A stretch of 64,000 nt of DNA from contig NZ_LTAX01000011.1 in NCBI RefSeq assembly GCF_001639745.1, forward strand, positions 1-64,000. Direction: 5' to 3'. This stretch comes from Marinomonas gallaica (GTDB lineage Bacteria > Pseudomonadota > Gammaproteobacteria > Pseudomonadales > Marinomonadaceae). The translations under genes and the position numbers were made by a program. Of the stretch, positions 26,564 to 37,217 are shown one piece after another; within the stretch, counting starts at the first letter, position 1, and every line of letters starts with the position of its first letter. Below the pieces are notes generated by a model. It saw only the letters and a program-made list of their open reading frames with translations. It ran no database searches and had not been told where the DNA came from.

Positions 26564-27259
26564 CTAGCGCTCCGAGACTAAATCAATTGCTTGTTCCAGA
26601 TCGAGCGGCTCGAAGTAAATGAGGGTGCCAACGATGGGATGATCGATATAGTTGAGTTTTTTGCTGGCCGTTTTATTTTTGAAGTGAAGAGGCAGGACTT
26701 GGGAAGGGCCGTCCCAAAAGCTTTGGCTCGGTTGTAGTTGGGTGCCAGAAGCATGAGCGTTTGCGTGTACCTCTTCTGGTATCACTGCGACAGGGTTGCC
26801 AAATAGATAGGACTGATAATGTAAATTACTTTCAAGGTAGCGACCTAAAGTGAAGGTGACCTTACCTGTGAATTCTGGGTATCCATTTTGCTGAGCATCA
26901 CTGAAAAGCGGCTTCGAAATAGACGCGCCTGTATCAGGAAAAATTAAAGTCCAGCTGTTAGATGTTAGTAGCTCAGCGCGCGCTCTGATCGTACTTTGGA
27001 AATTATCAAAAGGTGAAGGCAGTGAACGCGGGGCAATGCTTGAGGCACTTCGTCTAGGATTTTTCATTAAGCCATCTAGCGAATAAACATCTTGATACTC
27101 GATGGTTTCTGAGCTCATGTTGTCAGGCCAAGCAAACGTCATAACGTAAGCTTGGTAGGCACGTGCTTTTTCCAAATCAATGCTGTTAAGGTCGACAGCA
27201 TTGGCTTGGCTGATGGCGCTTGATAAAACACCAAAGACTAAGAAAGAGAGTGCTTTCAA
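26564..27259 (-). CDS. CsiV-family protein, probable envelope protein
   Basis: 231 residues. Signal peptide (hydrophobic 3-15, likely cut after SQANA), then AYQAYVMTFAWPD and a C-terminal LNYIDHPIVGTLIYFEPLD segment. The latter matches the YIDHPxFGxLI motif of CsiV-type proteins (cell-shape integrity, peptidoglycan-binding, Vibrio), which sit next to mfd in several gammaproteobacteria. The ATG overlaps the mfd stop by 4 bases, so translation is coupled. Peptidoglycan binding is family knowledge, not shown here. Confidence 0.75.
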   Translation of the reverse strand: MKALSFLVFGVLSSAISQANAVDLNSIDLEKARAYQAYVMTFAWPDNMSSETIEYQDVYSLDGLMKNPRRSASSIAPRSLPSPFDNFQSTIRARAELLTSNSWTLIFPDTGASISKPLFSDAQQNGYPEFTGKVTFTLGRYLESNLHYQSYLFGNPVAVIPEEVHANAHASGTQLQPSQSFWDGPSQVLPLHFKNKTASKKLNYIDHPIVGTLIYFEPLDLEQAIDLVSER

Positions 27260-30200
27260 TGTAACAATTCCAATGTTTTAAGAGTATGAGTGAAACGTTC
27301 GTCTGCGTTGGGCATATTAGCAATAAATCGTAACGTATCCGAGCCGGAAAGTTTGAATTGATCGGGTTTCGTTTGAATTAACGAAATTAATTTCATAGGG
27401 TCCACAGGTGTGTTGCTCTTAAAGTGGATCTTGCCTTCGTGCTGATTGGCTTCGATTTTTTGTATACCAAGCTTTTCCGCTTTGAATTTTAGAGCTGTTT
27501 GGCGGAATAAGTTCTTGGTAGGGTCCGGTAATAGTCCGAAGCGGTCAATCATTTCGACTTGCAGTTCTTTGAGTTGGTCATCATTTTTGGCGCTGGCAAT
27601 ACGCTTGTATAGCATTAAACGGGTATGAACATCACCCAAGTAGTCTTCTGGGATTAACGCGGCAATACGTAGGTTAATGTCGGTCTGTGCTGGCGTTGAG
27701 ATATCAACGTCAGGAGATTCACCGTTCTTAAGCGAAGTAACTGCACGATCGAGCATTTCCATAAACAATGAAAAACCGACGTGTTCAATGTGACCACTTT
27801 GTCCATCACCTAATAGTTCACCGGTTCCGCGAATTTCCAAATCATGCGTGGCCAGTGTGAACCCTGCGCCTAACGTGTCGGCCATGGTAATAGCTTCTAA
27901 GCGTTTTTCTGCATCACCGGTGACTTTGCGGTCATTGGGAGTTAGCAAATAAGCGTAGGCCTGATGATGCGAGCGACCGACACGGCCACGTAATTGGTGT
28001 AGCTGAGCGAGGCCAAACTTATCAGCACGCTCGATGATGATGGTGTTAGCGTTGGGTACATCGATTCCAGTTTCGATGATGGTAGAACAGACCAGCACAT
28101 TGGCGCGCTTATGATAAAAGTCCGACATAACCTGCTCCAGTTCACGTTCACGCATCTGACCATGACCAACGATGACGCGCGCTTCAGGAACAAGCTCTTT
28201 TAAGTCTTCGGCGGCTTTCTCGATGGATTGGACTTCATTGTGTAAATAGTAAACTTGTCCACCGCGATACAGTTCACGCAATACGGCTTCTCTAATTTGA
28301 TGAGTGTCTTTTTGCTTCACGAAGGTCTTGATTGAGAGACGTTTAGCCGGCGGTGTCGCGATAATTGAAAGATCTCGAATACCATTTAGAGACATATTAA
28401 GAGTTCGCGGTATCGGGGTTGCCGTCAGTGTCAGAATATCCACTTCTGCACGTAAGGCTTTAAACTGATCTTTTTGCTTCACACCAAAGCGGTGCTCTTC
28501 ATCAATGATGACCAATCCAAGGTTGGCGAAGTTGATGTCGCTTTGAATCAGTTTATGGGTACCTACAATAATGTCAGCGGTACCTTGTTGGATACGATCG
28601 ATAGCGGCGGTAGTCTGTTTGCCGGAACGGAAGCGAGACAGCAGTTCTACCTGAACGGGCCAATCTGCAAAGCGGTCGCAGAAGTTATCGTAGTGTTGCT
28701 GCGCTAATAGGGTGGTTGGAACCAGTACGGCGACTTGTTTGCCATCTTGAACGGCTAGGAATGCTGCCCGCATCGCCACTTCGGTTTTACCAAAACCTAC
28801 GTCACCACATACGAGACGGTCCATGGCTTTAGCGTTAGACATATCATGAATGACCGCGTCGATGGCCGATTGTTGGTCTGGTGTTTCTTCAAACGGGAAA
28901 CCAGATGAAAACTGTTTGTAAGCGTCATCAGGTTTGGCAAACGCATGACCTTTTTTAGACTCCCGTTTAGCGTAAATTTCTAACAGTTCAGCGGCGGTAT
29001 CTCGCGCTCTTTCAGCGGCTTTTTGTTTGGCAACGCTCCATTTGTCAGTGCCCAATTTGTGCAGCGGCGCGTGTTCTTCGTCGGCCCCGGTATAGCGTGA
29101 AATCAATTGTAGAGACGATACTGGCACGTACAGTTTTGCGTCGTTGGCGTAGCCAAGCGTTAGCAGTTCGGTTTCTTGTCCATCAATGGATAAATTAGTA
29201 AGCCCTAAATAGCGGCCAACGCCGTGATCAATATGAACAACCGGCGCACCCATTCGCAACTCTGTTAAGTTACGAATAATGGCATCTTCGTCGATGTTAG
29301 AGGCTTTGCGTCGGCGCGATTGTGTGACGCGTTCGCCTAACAAATTACTTTCTGCTATGAGAACGCAGTGCTCGTCTAAAACAAAACCTTGCGACAGCAA
29401 TCCTTCGGTAATGAAGAGTCCACTTGTTTCCTCGCAGAAGCTTTGCCAGGTTTCGCACACAGAGGGCTTAATTTTAGCGTCTTGCAATAAGTCCAATAAG
29501 GCTTCACGACGACCAGCGGATTCGGCAACGATTAACGTGGGTAAGGTTTGTTGCGCCAAAAAAGCTGTCAGTCTTGCGAATGTGGCTTGGCCTTGGCTGT
29601 CTGCGGATAGATCTGGAAGAGCCGCTTCAGGAGCTTGGTTGGTGCGAAAGATGAGGCCTGCAAAATGATTGAGTTGCGCGAAGAATTCATCTTCTAAAAG
29701 GCAGAGCTCACTTGGCTTCAAAATAGGTTTTTGAACATCATAAGCAAGTGATTCATGTCGCGTCTTATAATCGAGTAGGGTTGCACCGACATATTCGTTG
29801 AGTTGCTCATTACGTGCCACCAGAGTTTGTTCACGTAGGTAGTCGAATAGTGTGCCGGTTTTTTCGAAAAACAGTGGTAAGTAATACTCGATGCCGCCTG
29901 GAATAATACCTTCAGTGACATCTTGGTAGACAGGGCTGCTGAGAGGATCGATGTCAAAACGTTCACGAAAGCGTTTACGAAATCCGGTTATACCATTTTG
30001 GGTCGTGGCAATTTCTCGCGCTGGAAGAATCTTAATTTCTGCTACTTTCTCGATAGTGCGTTGCGTCTCGACATCAAACCATCGAATCGATTCTACTTCA
30101 TCGTCAAACCATTCAATACGGACTGGGTTAGCAACCCCCATCGGGTAAACGTCCATGATTGCGCCACGAACGGCAAACTCTCCATGGGTTGTCACCGTTT

Positions 30201-30660
30201 CAACATTTAAATAGCCACCATTGCTTAAGCGATCAATTAATTGTTTCTGGGCTATTTTCTGATCGAGCTTTAATTCAAAGCGCTGCGCATCAATGTGTTC
30301 TTCTGGACAAATTCGGGTAAGGGCAGAGGAGGTGGTGGTTAAAATAATGCCTGCTGACAAATCTCGAATTTGGGCTAAAGTATTTAAACGGTCAGAAATG
30401 ATGTCTTGATGTGGTGAGAAACTGTCGTATGGCAGAGTTTCCCAATCGGAGAAGCGTAAGACAGGTAAGTTTTGCTCGGCAAAAAAGCGGATGTTGTCCT
30501 CTATCTCATTCAACTCAGTAGCACTGGCCGCAATGTACAGTAACGGCTTTTGATGTTGTTGGGCGATATCAACAATACGTTTTGCCTTATGGCTAATGTT
30601 GTGCGTATCGAGAAAATTCTTAAAGCCGGCAGTAAATTGTAGTGTGTGTTGTATGGTCAT
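27256..30660 (-). CDS. mfd: Transcription-repair coupling factor Mfd
   Basis: Removes stalled RNA polymerase and recruits UvrA. 1134 residues, near the family norm. An N-terminal UvrB-homology module (about 1-340) has DWETLPYDSFSPHQDIISDRL. The RNA polymerase interaction region (about 465-560) has HIDHGVGRYLGL. The RecG-like motor (about 590-950) has Walker A GDVGFGKTEVA, DEEHRFG and TATPIPRTLNMSL, with QLRGRVGRS in the second lobe; a C-terminal D7 follows. Upstream on the same strand, 13 bases away, is the folX remnant. Confidence 0.95.
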   Translation of the reverse strand: MTIQHTLQFTAGFKNFLDTHNISHKAKRIVDIAQQHQKPLLYIAASATELNEIEDNIRFFAEQNLPVLRFSDWETLPYDSFSPHQDIISDRLNTLAQIRDLSAGIILTTTSSALTRICPEEHIDAQRFELKLDQKIAQKQLIDRLSNGGYLNVETVTTHGEFAVRGAIMDVYPMGVANPVRIEWFDDEVESIRWFDVETQRTIEKVAEIKILPAREIATTQNGITGFRKRFRERFDIDPLSSPVYQDVTEGIIPGGIEYYLPLFFEKTGTLFDYLREQTLVARNEQLNEYVGATLLDYKTRHESLAYDVQKPILKPSELCLLEDEFFAQLNHFAGLIFRTNQAPEAALPDLSADSQGQATFARLTAFLAQQTLPTLIVAESAGRREALLDLLQDAKIKPSVCETWQSFCEETSGLFITEGLLSQGFVLDEHCVLIAESNLLGERVTQSRRRKASNIDEDAIIRNLTELRMGAPVVHIDHGVGRYLGLTNLSIDGQETELLTLGYANDAKLYVPVSSLQLISRYTGADEEHAPLHKLGTDKWSVAKQKAAERARDTAAELLEIYAKRESKKGHAFAKPDDAYKQFSSGFPFEETPDQQSAIDAVIHDMSNAKAMDRLVCGDVGFGKTEVAMRAAFLAVQDGKQVAVLVPTTLLAQQHYDNFCDRFADWPVQVELLSRFRSGKQTTAAIDRIQQGTADIIVGTHKLIQSDINFANLGLVIIDEEHRFGVKQKDQFKALRAEVDILTLTATPIPRTLNMSLNGIRDLSIIATPPAKRLSIKTFVKQKDTHQIREAVLRELYRGGQVYYLHNEVQSIEKAAEDLKELVPEARVIVGHGQMRERELEQVMSDFYHKRANVLVCSTIIETGIDVPNANTIIIERADKFGLAQLHQLRGRVGRSHHQAYAYLLTPNDRKVTGDAEKRLEAITMADTLGAGFTLATHDLEIRGTGELLGDGQSGHIEHVGFSLFMEMLDRAVTSLKNGESPDVDISTPAQTDINLRIAALIPEDYLGDVHTRLMLYKRIASAKNDDQLKELQVEMIDRFGLLPDPTKNLFRQTALKFKAEKLGIQKIEANQHEGKIHFKSNTPVDPMKLISLIQTKPDQFKLSGSDTLRFIANMPNADERFTHTLKTLELLH

Positions 30661-30673
30661 TTTGTTGGCTAAT

Positions 30674-30871
30674 TTAAATTTTATGTTTAGCTAAGCGAAA
30701 CGAAACAGCGTCAGCAAAGCGCAGTGCATGAGGCTTAACAGCCTCTGACGGATATTCATTGGGCGCATTGAGCGCGACATCTTGCAGGTTGTGCGTTTCT
30801 TCTTCACTGCCACCAATGTATGTGCGAAGACGTAAATCTTTAATGCGAATCTGTGCTGCAGCATGTGACAT
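30674..30871 (-). pseudogene. folX: Internally deleted folX (dihydroneopterin triphosphate 2'-epimerase)
   Basis: 65 codons. The first 42 residues follow FolX closely (IRIKDLRLRTYIG, EEE, QDVALNA, EYP) and the last 20 follow its C-terminus (KPHALRFADAVSF). E. coli FolX is 120 residues, so about 55 residues in the middle are missing while the frame stays open. The join falls around SEAV-KPHALR. The missing part includes most of the fold's middle strands and helices, so activity is unlikely. A good ribosome binding site (AAGGGA, 8 bases before ATG) remains. Lies 13 bases upstream of mfd, probably in its leader transcript. No folE or folM neighbours are visible. Confidence 0.75.
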
Positions 30872-31274
30872 GACATGTTTCCCTTGCAAGTGTTTTGCAC
30901 TTTGAATCTATTTTGTCGTGTTACATCGTATGCCGCAACCATGGAAGTTCAAACAACTAGGGAAAAGTGAGTAAGACACGCAGCTTCCTTTAAATGTAAT
31001 AAAAATACAAAACTCACATTGGGAGGCTAGTAAAATAAACAGCGCTTATAGTTGGTATTTCTCTGTTTTTGCGCACTCATTGTGGGTAAAGGAAGCGTAC
31101 GCTAGTAGTCAACGCAGGCAATGATCTCTATAATACGCAGGTTTTTTCGGTGAAGTGATATTACGTTATAAAGCGACCTTTAATTGGTGGCGAGAGTCAA
31201 AATGCTTTCCCGGAGGGGATTTGGCTCAGTAGCGTAAGTACGCTTTGGTGTTCAATTTTTGTTGGGCAGAACAT
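30872..31274. other. Divergent spacer and long leader of nqrA
   Basis: About 400 bp without a gene between folX/mfd (minus) and nqrA (plus). TATAAT at 31129-31134 is a likely -10 for nqr, with only a weak -35. If used, the nqr transcript has a leader of about 135 bases. This leader contains small inverted repeats, including AGCGTA-AG-TACGCT near 31232-31245, and a GGAGGGG stretch at about 31212. I do not match it to a known riboswitch. No small ORF looks convincing. Confidence 0.45.
31129..31134 (+). promoter_or_regulatory. Candidate -10 of the nqr operon
   Basis: Perfect TATAAT about 140 bases before the nqrA ATG, followed by ACGCAGG. The -35 region 17 bases upstream is poor (TAGTCA). Confidence 0.4.
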
Positions 31275-32612
31275 ATGTATAAAATTACTAAAGGCCTAGA
31301 TCTACCGATCAGCGGCGCCCCCAATCAGGTGATTGAGGATGCTCCTGCCGCAAAATCGGTTGCCATCATCGGACCTGACTACATTGGTATGAAACCTACC
31401 ATGTTGGTCAAAGAGGGTGATAAGGTCAAAAAAGGGCAGGTTATCTTTACAGATAAAAAAACGGAAGGAGTAAAGTACACCGCCCCAGCCTCAGGTACTA
31501 TCGCTGCGATCAATCGCGGTGAACGACGCGTACTGCAATCGGTTGTTATTACAGTTGAAGGTAATGACGCCATTGAATTTTCGAAACATTCGGGTTCAGA
31601 GCTTAAATCGCTAGAGCGCGGTAAAGTAGTAGAGAACTTAGTTGAGTCTGGTCTTTGGACTGCGCTACGTACTCGCCCTTTCTCTAAAGTTCCTGAAGTT
31701 GATTCAGTCCCTAACTCGATCTTCGTTACGGCAATCGATACGAATCCTCTTGCAGCAGATCCTGCTGTTGTATTGGCTGATAAAGCAGAAGCATTTGCGG
31801 ATGGTTTAACAGTATTGACGCGTTTGACTGAGGGCAAAGTATTTCTTTGTAAAGCACCAGACAGCAAAATTCCAACTACTTCAGACGTTGTGGTAGAAGA
31901 GTTTTCTGGTAAGCACCCAGCGGGCCTTGTTGGAACGCATATTCATTTTCTTGATCCAGTCAGCGACAAAAAGACAGTTTGGTCTATCAACTACCAAGAT
32001 GTGGTTGCAATCGGTGAGTTGTTTGTAAATGGTCAGCTGGATGTTTCTCGCGTCGTTGCTGTGGGTGGACCTCAGGTTTCTAAGCCGCGTTTGATTCGAA
32101 CGGTTATTGGTGCTGATCTAAATCAGTTGCTTTCAAGTGAACTGCCTGATGGCGAGAACCGTATTATCTCAGGTTCAGTGTTGTCTGGTCGCAAAGCGGT
32201 TGGTCCTTATGCGTACCTTGGTCGTTACCACGCACAAGTGGTTGTCCTTGCTGAAGGTCGTGAGCGTCAAATGGTTCATTATTTACGTGCTGGATTTGAA
32301 AAACATTCTGTATTGAATGTATTTATTTCAAAGCTAACAGGTAAGTCGACATTTGACATGACAACATCGACTAACGGTAGTGATCGTACCATGCTGCCAC
32401 TGGGTCATTTTGAGCGTTTGATGCCGTTGGATATTCTTCCAACTCAATTATTGCGCGCTTTGGTTGTTGGCGACACTGAGCAGGCACAGAAGCTGGGTGC
32501 ATTAGAGCTTGATGAAGAAGACTTGGCGTTAATGACGTATGCTTGTTCAGGTAAGTTTGAATACGGCCCAATTCTACGTGACTGTCTCACAACGATTGAG
32601 AAAGAGGGTTAA
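31275..32612 (+). CDS. nqrA: Na+-translocating NADH:quinone reductase subunit A
   Basis: Peripheral cytoplasmic subunit of the six-subunit sodium pump NQR, without a cofactor of its own. About 445 residues, the usual length. Starts [18 protein letters not shown], as in other NqrA proteins (KGLDLPIxGxP), and has the biotinyl-lipoyl-like fold region [14 protein letters not shown] near 50. The ATG at 31275 is chosen over an earlier frame start at 31245 by this conservation. First gene of the operon, 3 bases before nqrB. Confidence 0.95.
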   Translation: MYKITKGLDLPISGAPNQVIEDAPAAKSVAIIGPDYIGMKPTMLVKEGDKVKKGQVIFTDKKTEGVKYTAPASGTIAAINRGERRVLQSVVITVEGNDAIEFSKHSGSELKSLERGKVVENLVESGLWTALRTRPFSKVPEVDSVPNSIFVTAIDTNPLAADPAVVLADKAEAFADGLTVLTRLTEGKVFLCKAPDSKIPTTSDVVVEEFSGKHPAGLVGTHIHFLDPVSDKKTVWSINYQDVVAIGELFVNGQLDVSRVVAVGGPQVSKPRLIRTVIGADLNQLLSSELPDGENRIISGSVLSGRKAVGPYAYLGRYHAQVVVLAEGRERQMVHYLRAGFEKHSVLNVFISKLTGKSTFDMTTSTNGSDRTMLPLGHFERLMPLDILPTQLLRALVVGDTEQAQKLGALELDEEDLALMTYACSGKFEYGPILRDCLTTIEKEG

Positions 32613-32615
32613 TCC

Positions 32616-33812
32616 ATGGGTCTTAGAACTATTCTAGATAAAATGGAGCCTGAGTTTCACTCAGGCGGCAAATATGAGAAATGGTATGCACTTTACGAAG
32701 CGGTAGATACTATTTTCTATCGTCCTAGCAGTGTTGCAAAAGGTGGTTCTCACGTTCGTGACGCGGTAGATATGAAACGTGTCATGATTCTTGTTTGGAT
32801 GTGTACATTCCCTGCCATGTTTTTCGGTATGTACAATATCGGATTCCAAGCAAACTCTGCGTTAGATGTTATGGGTGCAGCGCCGGCTGACACTTGGCGT
32901 CAAGGGGTTATCGGGGCACTGACAGCGTATAACGTAAACAGTGTCTGGGATAACATGATTTATGGTGCGATGTATTTCTTGCCTGTTTATCTAACCACGT
33001 TTGTGGTGGGTGGTTTCTGGGAAGTATTGTTCGCTTCGGTTCGTAAACATGAAGTGAATGAAGGTTTCTTCGTTACGTCTATTCTGTTTGCTTTGACACT
33101 TCCTGCAACTATCCCGCTATGGCAAGTTGCTTTAGGTATTACTTTTGGTGTGGTACTGGGTAAAGAAGTATTTGGTGGAACGGGTAAAAACTTCCTAAAC
33201 CCTGCCTTAGCAGGTCGTGCTTTCCTATTCTTTGCTTACCCTGCGTCTATGTCTGGTGATGCGGTATGGACAGCGGTGGATGGTTACTCTGGTGCGACGG
33301 CTCTTAGTCAAGTGGCAGCAAGTGGCGTTGAAGCATTGTCTGTGTCTTGGTCTGATGCGTTCTTCGGCTTCATTCAAGGTTCTATGGGTGAAACCTCTAC
33401 CCTAGCAATTTTGATAGGGGGTGGTGCGCTGTTGATTATGAAGATTGCTGCATGGCGAATTGTTGCAGGTGTGATGCTTGGTATGGTGGCAACGTCATTG
33501 CTATTTAATGCCATTGGCTCTGATACCAATGCGATGTTTGCGACACCTTGGTACTGGCACCTTGTAATGGGGGGCTTTGCTTTCGGTATGATGTACATGG
33601 CTACTGACCCTGTGTCAGCGTCTATGACTAACCGTGGTAAATGGTTCTACGGTGCGCTAATCGGTGTAATGGTTATCATGATTCGTGTAGTAAACCCTGC
33701 GTACCCTGAAGGTATGATGTTGGCGATTCTATTTGCTAACCTGTTTGCTCCGTTTATTGACCACTTCGTAGTGCAAGCAAATATCAAACGGAGGATTGCT
33801 CGTAATGGCTAG
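32616..33812 (+). CDS. nqrB: NQR subunit B, FMN-carrying membrane subunit
   Basis: The main Na+-translocating membrane subunit, with about 9-10 hydrophobic segments. 398 residues. A covalent FMN attachment motif DGYSGAT places the modified Thr at T228, and riboflavin and quinone sites are known for the family. The N-terminal [20 protein letters not shown] is typical. GTG or the following ATG of nqrC overlaps its stop by 8 bases. Confidence 0.95.
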   Translation: MGLRTILDKMEPEFHSGGKYEKWYALYEAVDTIFYRPSSVAKGGSHVRDAVDMKRVMILVWMCTFPAMFFGMYNIGFQANSALDVMGAAPADTWRQGVIGALTAYNVNSVWDNMIYGAMYFLPVYLTTFVVGGFWEVLFASVRKHEVNEGFFVTSILFALTLPATIPLWQVALGITFGVVLGKEVFGGTGKNFLNPALAGRAFLFFAYPASMSGDAVWTAVDGYSGATALSQVAASGVEALSVSWSDAFFGFIQGSMGETSTLAILIGGGALLIMKIAAWRIVAGVMLGMVATSLLFNAIGSDTNAMFATPWYWHLVMGGFAFGMMYMATDPVSASMTNRGKWFYGALIGVMVIMIRVVNPAYPEGMMLAILFANLFAPFIDHFVVQANIKRRIARNG

Positions 33813-34602
33813 CAGTAACGATAGCATTTCAAAAACCATCATTGTTGCTGTGGCACTGTGTTTGGTATGTTCGATCTTTGTTGCGGGTGCTGCGGTTGGT
33901 CTTAAGCCAATTCAGCAAGAGAACCGTGACCTCGACCGTAAACGTAACATCTTGGCGGCTGCGCAAATGCTTCAGCCAGGAGAAAGCGTTGAAGAAGTGT
34001 TCGCGACCGTTGAAAAACGACTTGTGAACATTGAAGCTGGCCGTTTTGCAACGGATGCCGAACTTCAAGAAGCAGGCATTAACGTTGACTCTTACAGTCA
34101 GCAGGCTGCGGCGAAAGATCCGGCGTTGTCTACTTCCTTGAAGGGTGAGAGTGATCCTGCAAGCATCAAGCGTCGCGCTAAATTTGCAGCGGTATATGTT
34201 GTAAAAGATGAAAATGCGAAAGCACGCATCATCTTGCCAGTTCATGGTTACGGTCTATGGTCAACAATGTATGGCTTTATGGCACTTGAATCGGATCTTT
34301 CTACAGTCGTTGGTTTTGGTTTTTACCAGCAAGCTGAAACACCTGGACTGGGTGGTGAGGTCGATAATCCTAACTGGAAAGCGCTTTGGGAAGGTAAAGA
34401 AGTCTACAACGAGGAAGGCGAGGCTGTTATTCGCTTGGCTAAAGGTTCTGTAGATTCTAATGATCCTAATGCATCTCATAAAGTAGATGGTCTTTCTGGT
34501 GCGACTTTAACCAGTCGCGGTGTGACGAACCTAGTTCAATACTGGTTGGGTAGTGAAGGTTTTGGTCCTTTCCTTGCCGAACTTCGTAGTGAAGGAGTGT
34601 AA
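33805..34602 (+). CDS. nqrC: NQR subunit C, FMN-carrying
   Basis: 265 residues: one N-terminal membrane helix (about 10-32) and a periplasmic FMN-binding domain. The flavinylation motif DGLSGAT places the modified Thr at T234, the substrate of ApbE. Start ATG 33805 with GGAGG 10 bases upstream, preferred over a GTG at 33796. Overlaps nqrB and is followed by nqrD after 2 bases. Confidence 0.94.
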   Translation: MASSNDSISKTIIVAVALCLVCSIFVAGAAVGLKPIQQENRDLDRKRNILAAAQMLQPGESVEEVFATVEKRLVNIEAGRFATDAELQEAGINVDSYSQQAAAKDPALSTSLKGESDPASIKRRAKFAAVYVVKDENAKARIILPVHGYGLWSTMYGFMALESDLSTVVGFGFYQQAETPGLGGEVDNPNWKALWEGKEVYNEEGEAVIRLAKGSVDSNDPNASHKVDGLSGATLTSRGVTNLVQYWLGSEGFGPFLAELRSEGV

Positions 34603-34604
34603 GC

Positions 34605-35267
34605 ATGTCTGAAGTGAAAAAAGTCTTATTTGGCCCCATTCTATCTAATAACCCAATTGCTCTACAGATTCTTGGTATCTGTTCTGCTCTTGCGGTAACA
34701 AGTAGTATGAGCGTAAGTTTGGTAATGTGTGTCGCGTTAACCATGGTGACCGCTTTCTCGAACTTGTTCATTGCGGTCATCCGTAGCCACATTCCGAACA
34801 GTATTCGTATCATCGTGCAGATGATCATTATTGCTTCGTTGGTAATTGTGGTAGACCAAGTGCTTAAAGCATTCGCCTATGAAATCAGTAAGCAATTGTC
34901 TGTATTTGTTGGCTTGATCATTACTAACTGTATCGTTATGGGACGTGCCGAAGCCTACGCAATGAAGAATGGCCCTATCATGAGCTTCCTTGACGGTATC
35001 GGTAATGGTCTTGGCTACAGTGCAATGTTGATTATTGTCGCTTTCTTCCGCGAGCTTCTTGGTGCGGGTAAGCTACTTGGTGTGCCAATATTTGAAACGG
35101 TTCAAAATGGCGGTTGGTACCAACCTAATGGCTTGATGCTTCTACCACCAAGTGCTTTCTTTGTTATCGGCCTTGTTATTTGGGCGTTACGAGCATACAA
35201 GACAGAGCAGGTTGAAGAGCCAGAGTTTACTATTGCTAAGAACTCTCGTTCTCAGGAGGCGTTATAA
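34605..35267 (+). CDS. nqrD: NQR subunit D
   Basis: 220 residues, about six membrane helices, homologous to NqrE and to RnfE/RsxE. It starts [20 protein letters not shown], and its helix regions contain [19 protein letters not shown]. The conserved Cys in GICSAL and ITNCIV are the ones that, with NqrE Cys residues, ligate an iron centre (2Fe-2S) between the subunits in known structures. nqrE starts 1 base after its stop. Confidence 0.94.
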   Translation: MSEVKKVLFGPILSNNPIALQILGICSALAVTSSMSVSLVMCVALTMVTAFSNLFIAVIRSHIPNSIRIIVQMIIIASLVIVVDQVLKAFAYEISKQLSVFVGLIITNCIVMGRAEAYAMKNGPIMSFLDGIGNGLGYSAMLIIVAFFRELLGAGKLLGVPIFETVQNGGWYQPNGLMLLPPSAFFVIGLVIWALRAYKTEQVEEPEFTIAKNSRSQEAL

Positions 35268-35876
35268 ATGGAACACTTAATTAGTCTTTTTATAAAGGCA
35301 GTTTTTGTTGAAAACATGGCTCTGGCCTTCTTCCTTGGTATGTGTACGTTCTTGGCACTGTCTAAGAAAGTAGAAACAGCCATTGGTCTTGGCATTGCAG
35401 TTGTAATCGTTTTGGCGGTTACTGTTCCTGTGAACAATTTACTTTATCAAAACCTTTTGAAAGAAGGTGCCTTAGATTGGGCTGGCTTGCCAAATGTTGA
35501 TCTTAGTTTCTTAGGTTTGTTGAGTTATATCGGTGTTATTGCAGCGATTGTACAGATTTTGGAAATGACCTTGGATAAGTACATGCCTGCGTTGTACAAC
35601 GCATTGGGCGTGTTCTTGCCTTTGATTACGGTAAACTGTGCCATCATGGGTGCATCACTGTTCATGGTAGAGCGTGACTATAACTTCAGTGAAAGTTTGG
35701 TTTACGGTGTGGGTGCTGGTATCGGTTGGGCGTTGGCGATTGCAGCACTTGCAGGTATCCGTGAAAAGCTAAAATACTCTGACGTGCCTGCGGGTCTGCG
35801 TGGTTTAGGTATCACGTTCATCACCGTTGGTTTGATGAGTTTGGGCTTTATGTCATTTTCTGGTGTGCAGCTTTAA
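35268..35876 (+). CDS. nqrE: NQR subunit E
   Basis: 202 residues, about six membrane helices, opposite topology to Nqr[31 protein letters not shown] (read in parts) and [17 protein letters not shown] carry the conserved Cys residues that complete the iron site with NqrD. Preceded by AGGAGG, 8 bases before the ATG. Confidence 0.95.
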   Translation: MEHLISLFIKAVFVENMALAFFLGMCTFLALSKKVETAIGLGIAVVIVLAVTVPVNNLLYQNLLKEGALDWAGLPNVDLSFLGLLSYIGVIAAIVQILEMTLDKYMPALYNALGVFLPLITVNCAIMGASLFMVERDYNFSESLVYGVGAGIGWALAIAALAGIREKLKYSDVPAGLRGLGITFITVGLMSLGFMSFSGVQL

Positions 35877-35918
35877 TTGTTGCGCAGTTAGACAACCAAG
35901 AAAAAAGGTTAAACTAGC

Positions 35919-37145
35919 ATGGACTTAGATACAATTATTCTAGGTGTTGTGATGTTTACCGCTATTGTGTTGGCGTTGGTGGCGATCATTTTGTTCGCTC
36001 GCGCCCGCCTAGTAAGTAGTGGTGACGTAACAATCCGTATTAATGGGGAAAAGGAAGTGACGGCGCCAGCGGGTGGCAAGCTGCTTCAAACCCTAGCAAA
36101 CAGTGGTGTTTTTCTTTCGTCTGCCTGTGGTGGTGGCGGTACCTGTGCTCAGTGTAAATGTAAAGTGACCTCTGGTGGTGGCTCTATGCTGTCTACAGAG
36201 CAGTCACATTTTACACGCCGTGAAGAGAAAGAAGGTTACCGTCTTTCTTGTCAGGTTTCCGTGAAACAGGATATGGATGTGGAAGTGCCTGAAGAGGTCT
36301 TCGGCGTAAAAGCTTGGGAATGTACAGTTGAATCCAATCCGAACGTTGCAACATTCATTAAAGAATTGACGCTTCGTCTTCCTGAAGGTGAAAACGTCGA
36401 TTTCCGTGCCGGTGGCTATGTTCAGCTTGAGGCGCCTGCGCACACGGTTAACTACAAAGATTTCGAGATCCAAGAAGAATACCGTGGCGACTGGGATCAC
36501 TTTAACCTATGGAAATTCGTTTCTAAGGTTGATGAAACGATCATCCGCGCCTACTCGATGGCGAACTACCCAGAAGAGAAGGGTGTTGTTAAATTCAACA
36601 TTCGTATTGCTTCACCGCCTCCAGGTAAAGACGATGTGCCGCCAGGTCAAATGTCTTCTTATGTGTTCAGCTTGAAAGAAGGCGATAAGATCAAAGTTTA
36701 CGGCCCATTTGGTGAATTCTTCGCGAAAGATACCGATGCGGAAATGGTCTTCATTGGTGGTGGTGCAGGTATGGCGCCAATGCGCTCCCATATCTTCGAT
36801 CAGCTTAAGCGCTTGCATTCTACTCGTAAAATTTCTTTCTGGTATGGTGCGCGTAGTTTGCGTGAAGCATTCTACACAGAAGAATATGATCAGCTTGAAG
36901 CAGAGAATGATAACTTTGAGTGGCATTTAGCGTTATCCGATCCTCAACCAGAAGATAACTGGGATGGTAAGACTGGTTTTATTCACAATGTGTTGTATGA
37001 GAACTACCTAAAAGATCATCCAGCGCCGGAAGATTGTGAGTTCTACATGTGTGGACCTCCAATGATGAATGCGTCGGTCATTAAAATGCTAGAAGACTTA
37101 GGTGTTGAGAAAGATAACATCCTTCTTGACGACTTTGGTGGCTAG
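35919..37145 (+). CDS. nqrF: NQR subunit F, NADH-oxidising
   Basis: Entry point of electrons: 408 residues with an N-terminal membrane helix (3-27), a 2Fe-2S ferredoxin domain with Cys70, Cys76, Cys79 and Cys111, then FAD (RAYSMANYP) and NADH ([12 protein letters not shown]) binding domains of the ferredoxin-reductase type. All key residues are present. Last structural subunit, followed by a terminator. Confidence 0.96.
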   Translation: MDLDTIILGVVMFTAIVLALVAIILFARARLVSSGDVTIRINGEKEVTAPAGGKLLQTLANSGVFLSSACGGGGTCAQCKCKVTSGGGSMLSTEQSHFTRREEKEGYRLSCQVSVKQDMDVEVPEEVFGVKAWECTVESNPNVATFIKELTLRLPEGENVDFRAGGYVQLEAPAHTVNYKDFEIQEEYRGDWDHFNLWKFVSKVDETIIRAYSMANYPEEKGVVKFNIRIASPPPGKDDVPPGQMSSYVFSLKEGDKIKVYGPFGEFFAKDTDAEMVFIGGGAGMAPMRSHIFDQLKRLHSTRKISFWYGARSLREAFYTEEYDQLEAENDNFEWHLALSDPQPEDNWDGKTGFIHNVLYENYLKDHPAPEDCEFYMCGPPMMNASVIKMLEDLGVEKDNILLDDFGG

Positions 37146-37160
37146 CACTGAATAAAACAT

Positions 37161-37190
37161 AGACCCACCATATGGTGGGTCTTTGTTTTT
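37161..37190 (+). terminator. Terminator after nqrF
   Basis: A perfect 22-base palindrome AGACCCACCATATGGTGGGT-CT followed by T3GT5. Fits partial termination, so apbE and nqrM may be expressed at a lower level by read-through or from their own promoter. Confidence 0.8.
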
Positions 37191-37217
37191 CTTTTCATGT
37201 AAATGTGTTGGGTATCT

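Noticed and set aside
30157-30660. Plus-strand open frames inside mfd as possible antisense genes
   Set aside because: They follow codon shadows of a strongly conserved minus-strand gene; no start signals or known motifs.
33829-34245. Long minus-strand frame opposite nqrC
   Set aside because: nqrC is clearly coding on the plus strand with all family motifs; the reverse frame has Cys/Phe-rich shadow composition.
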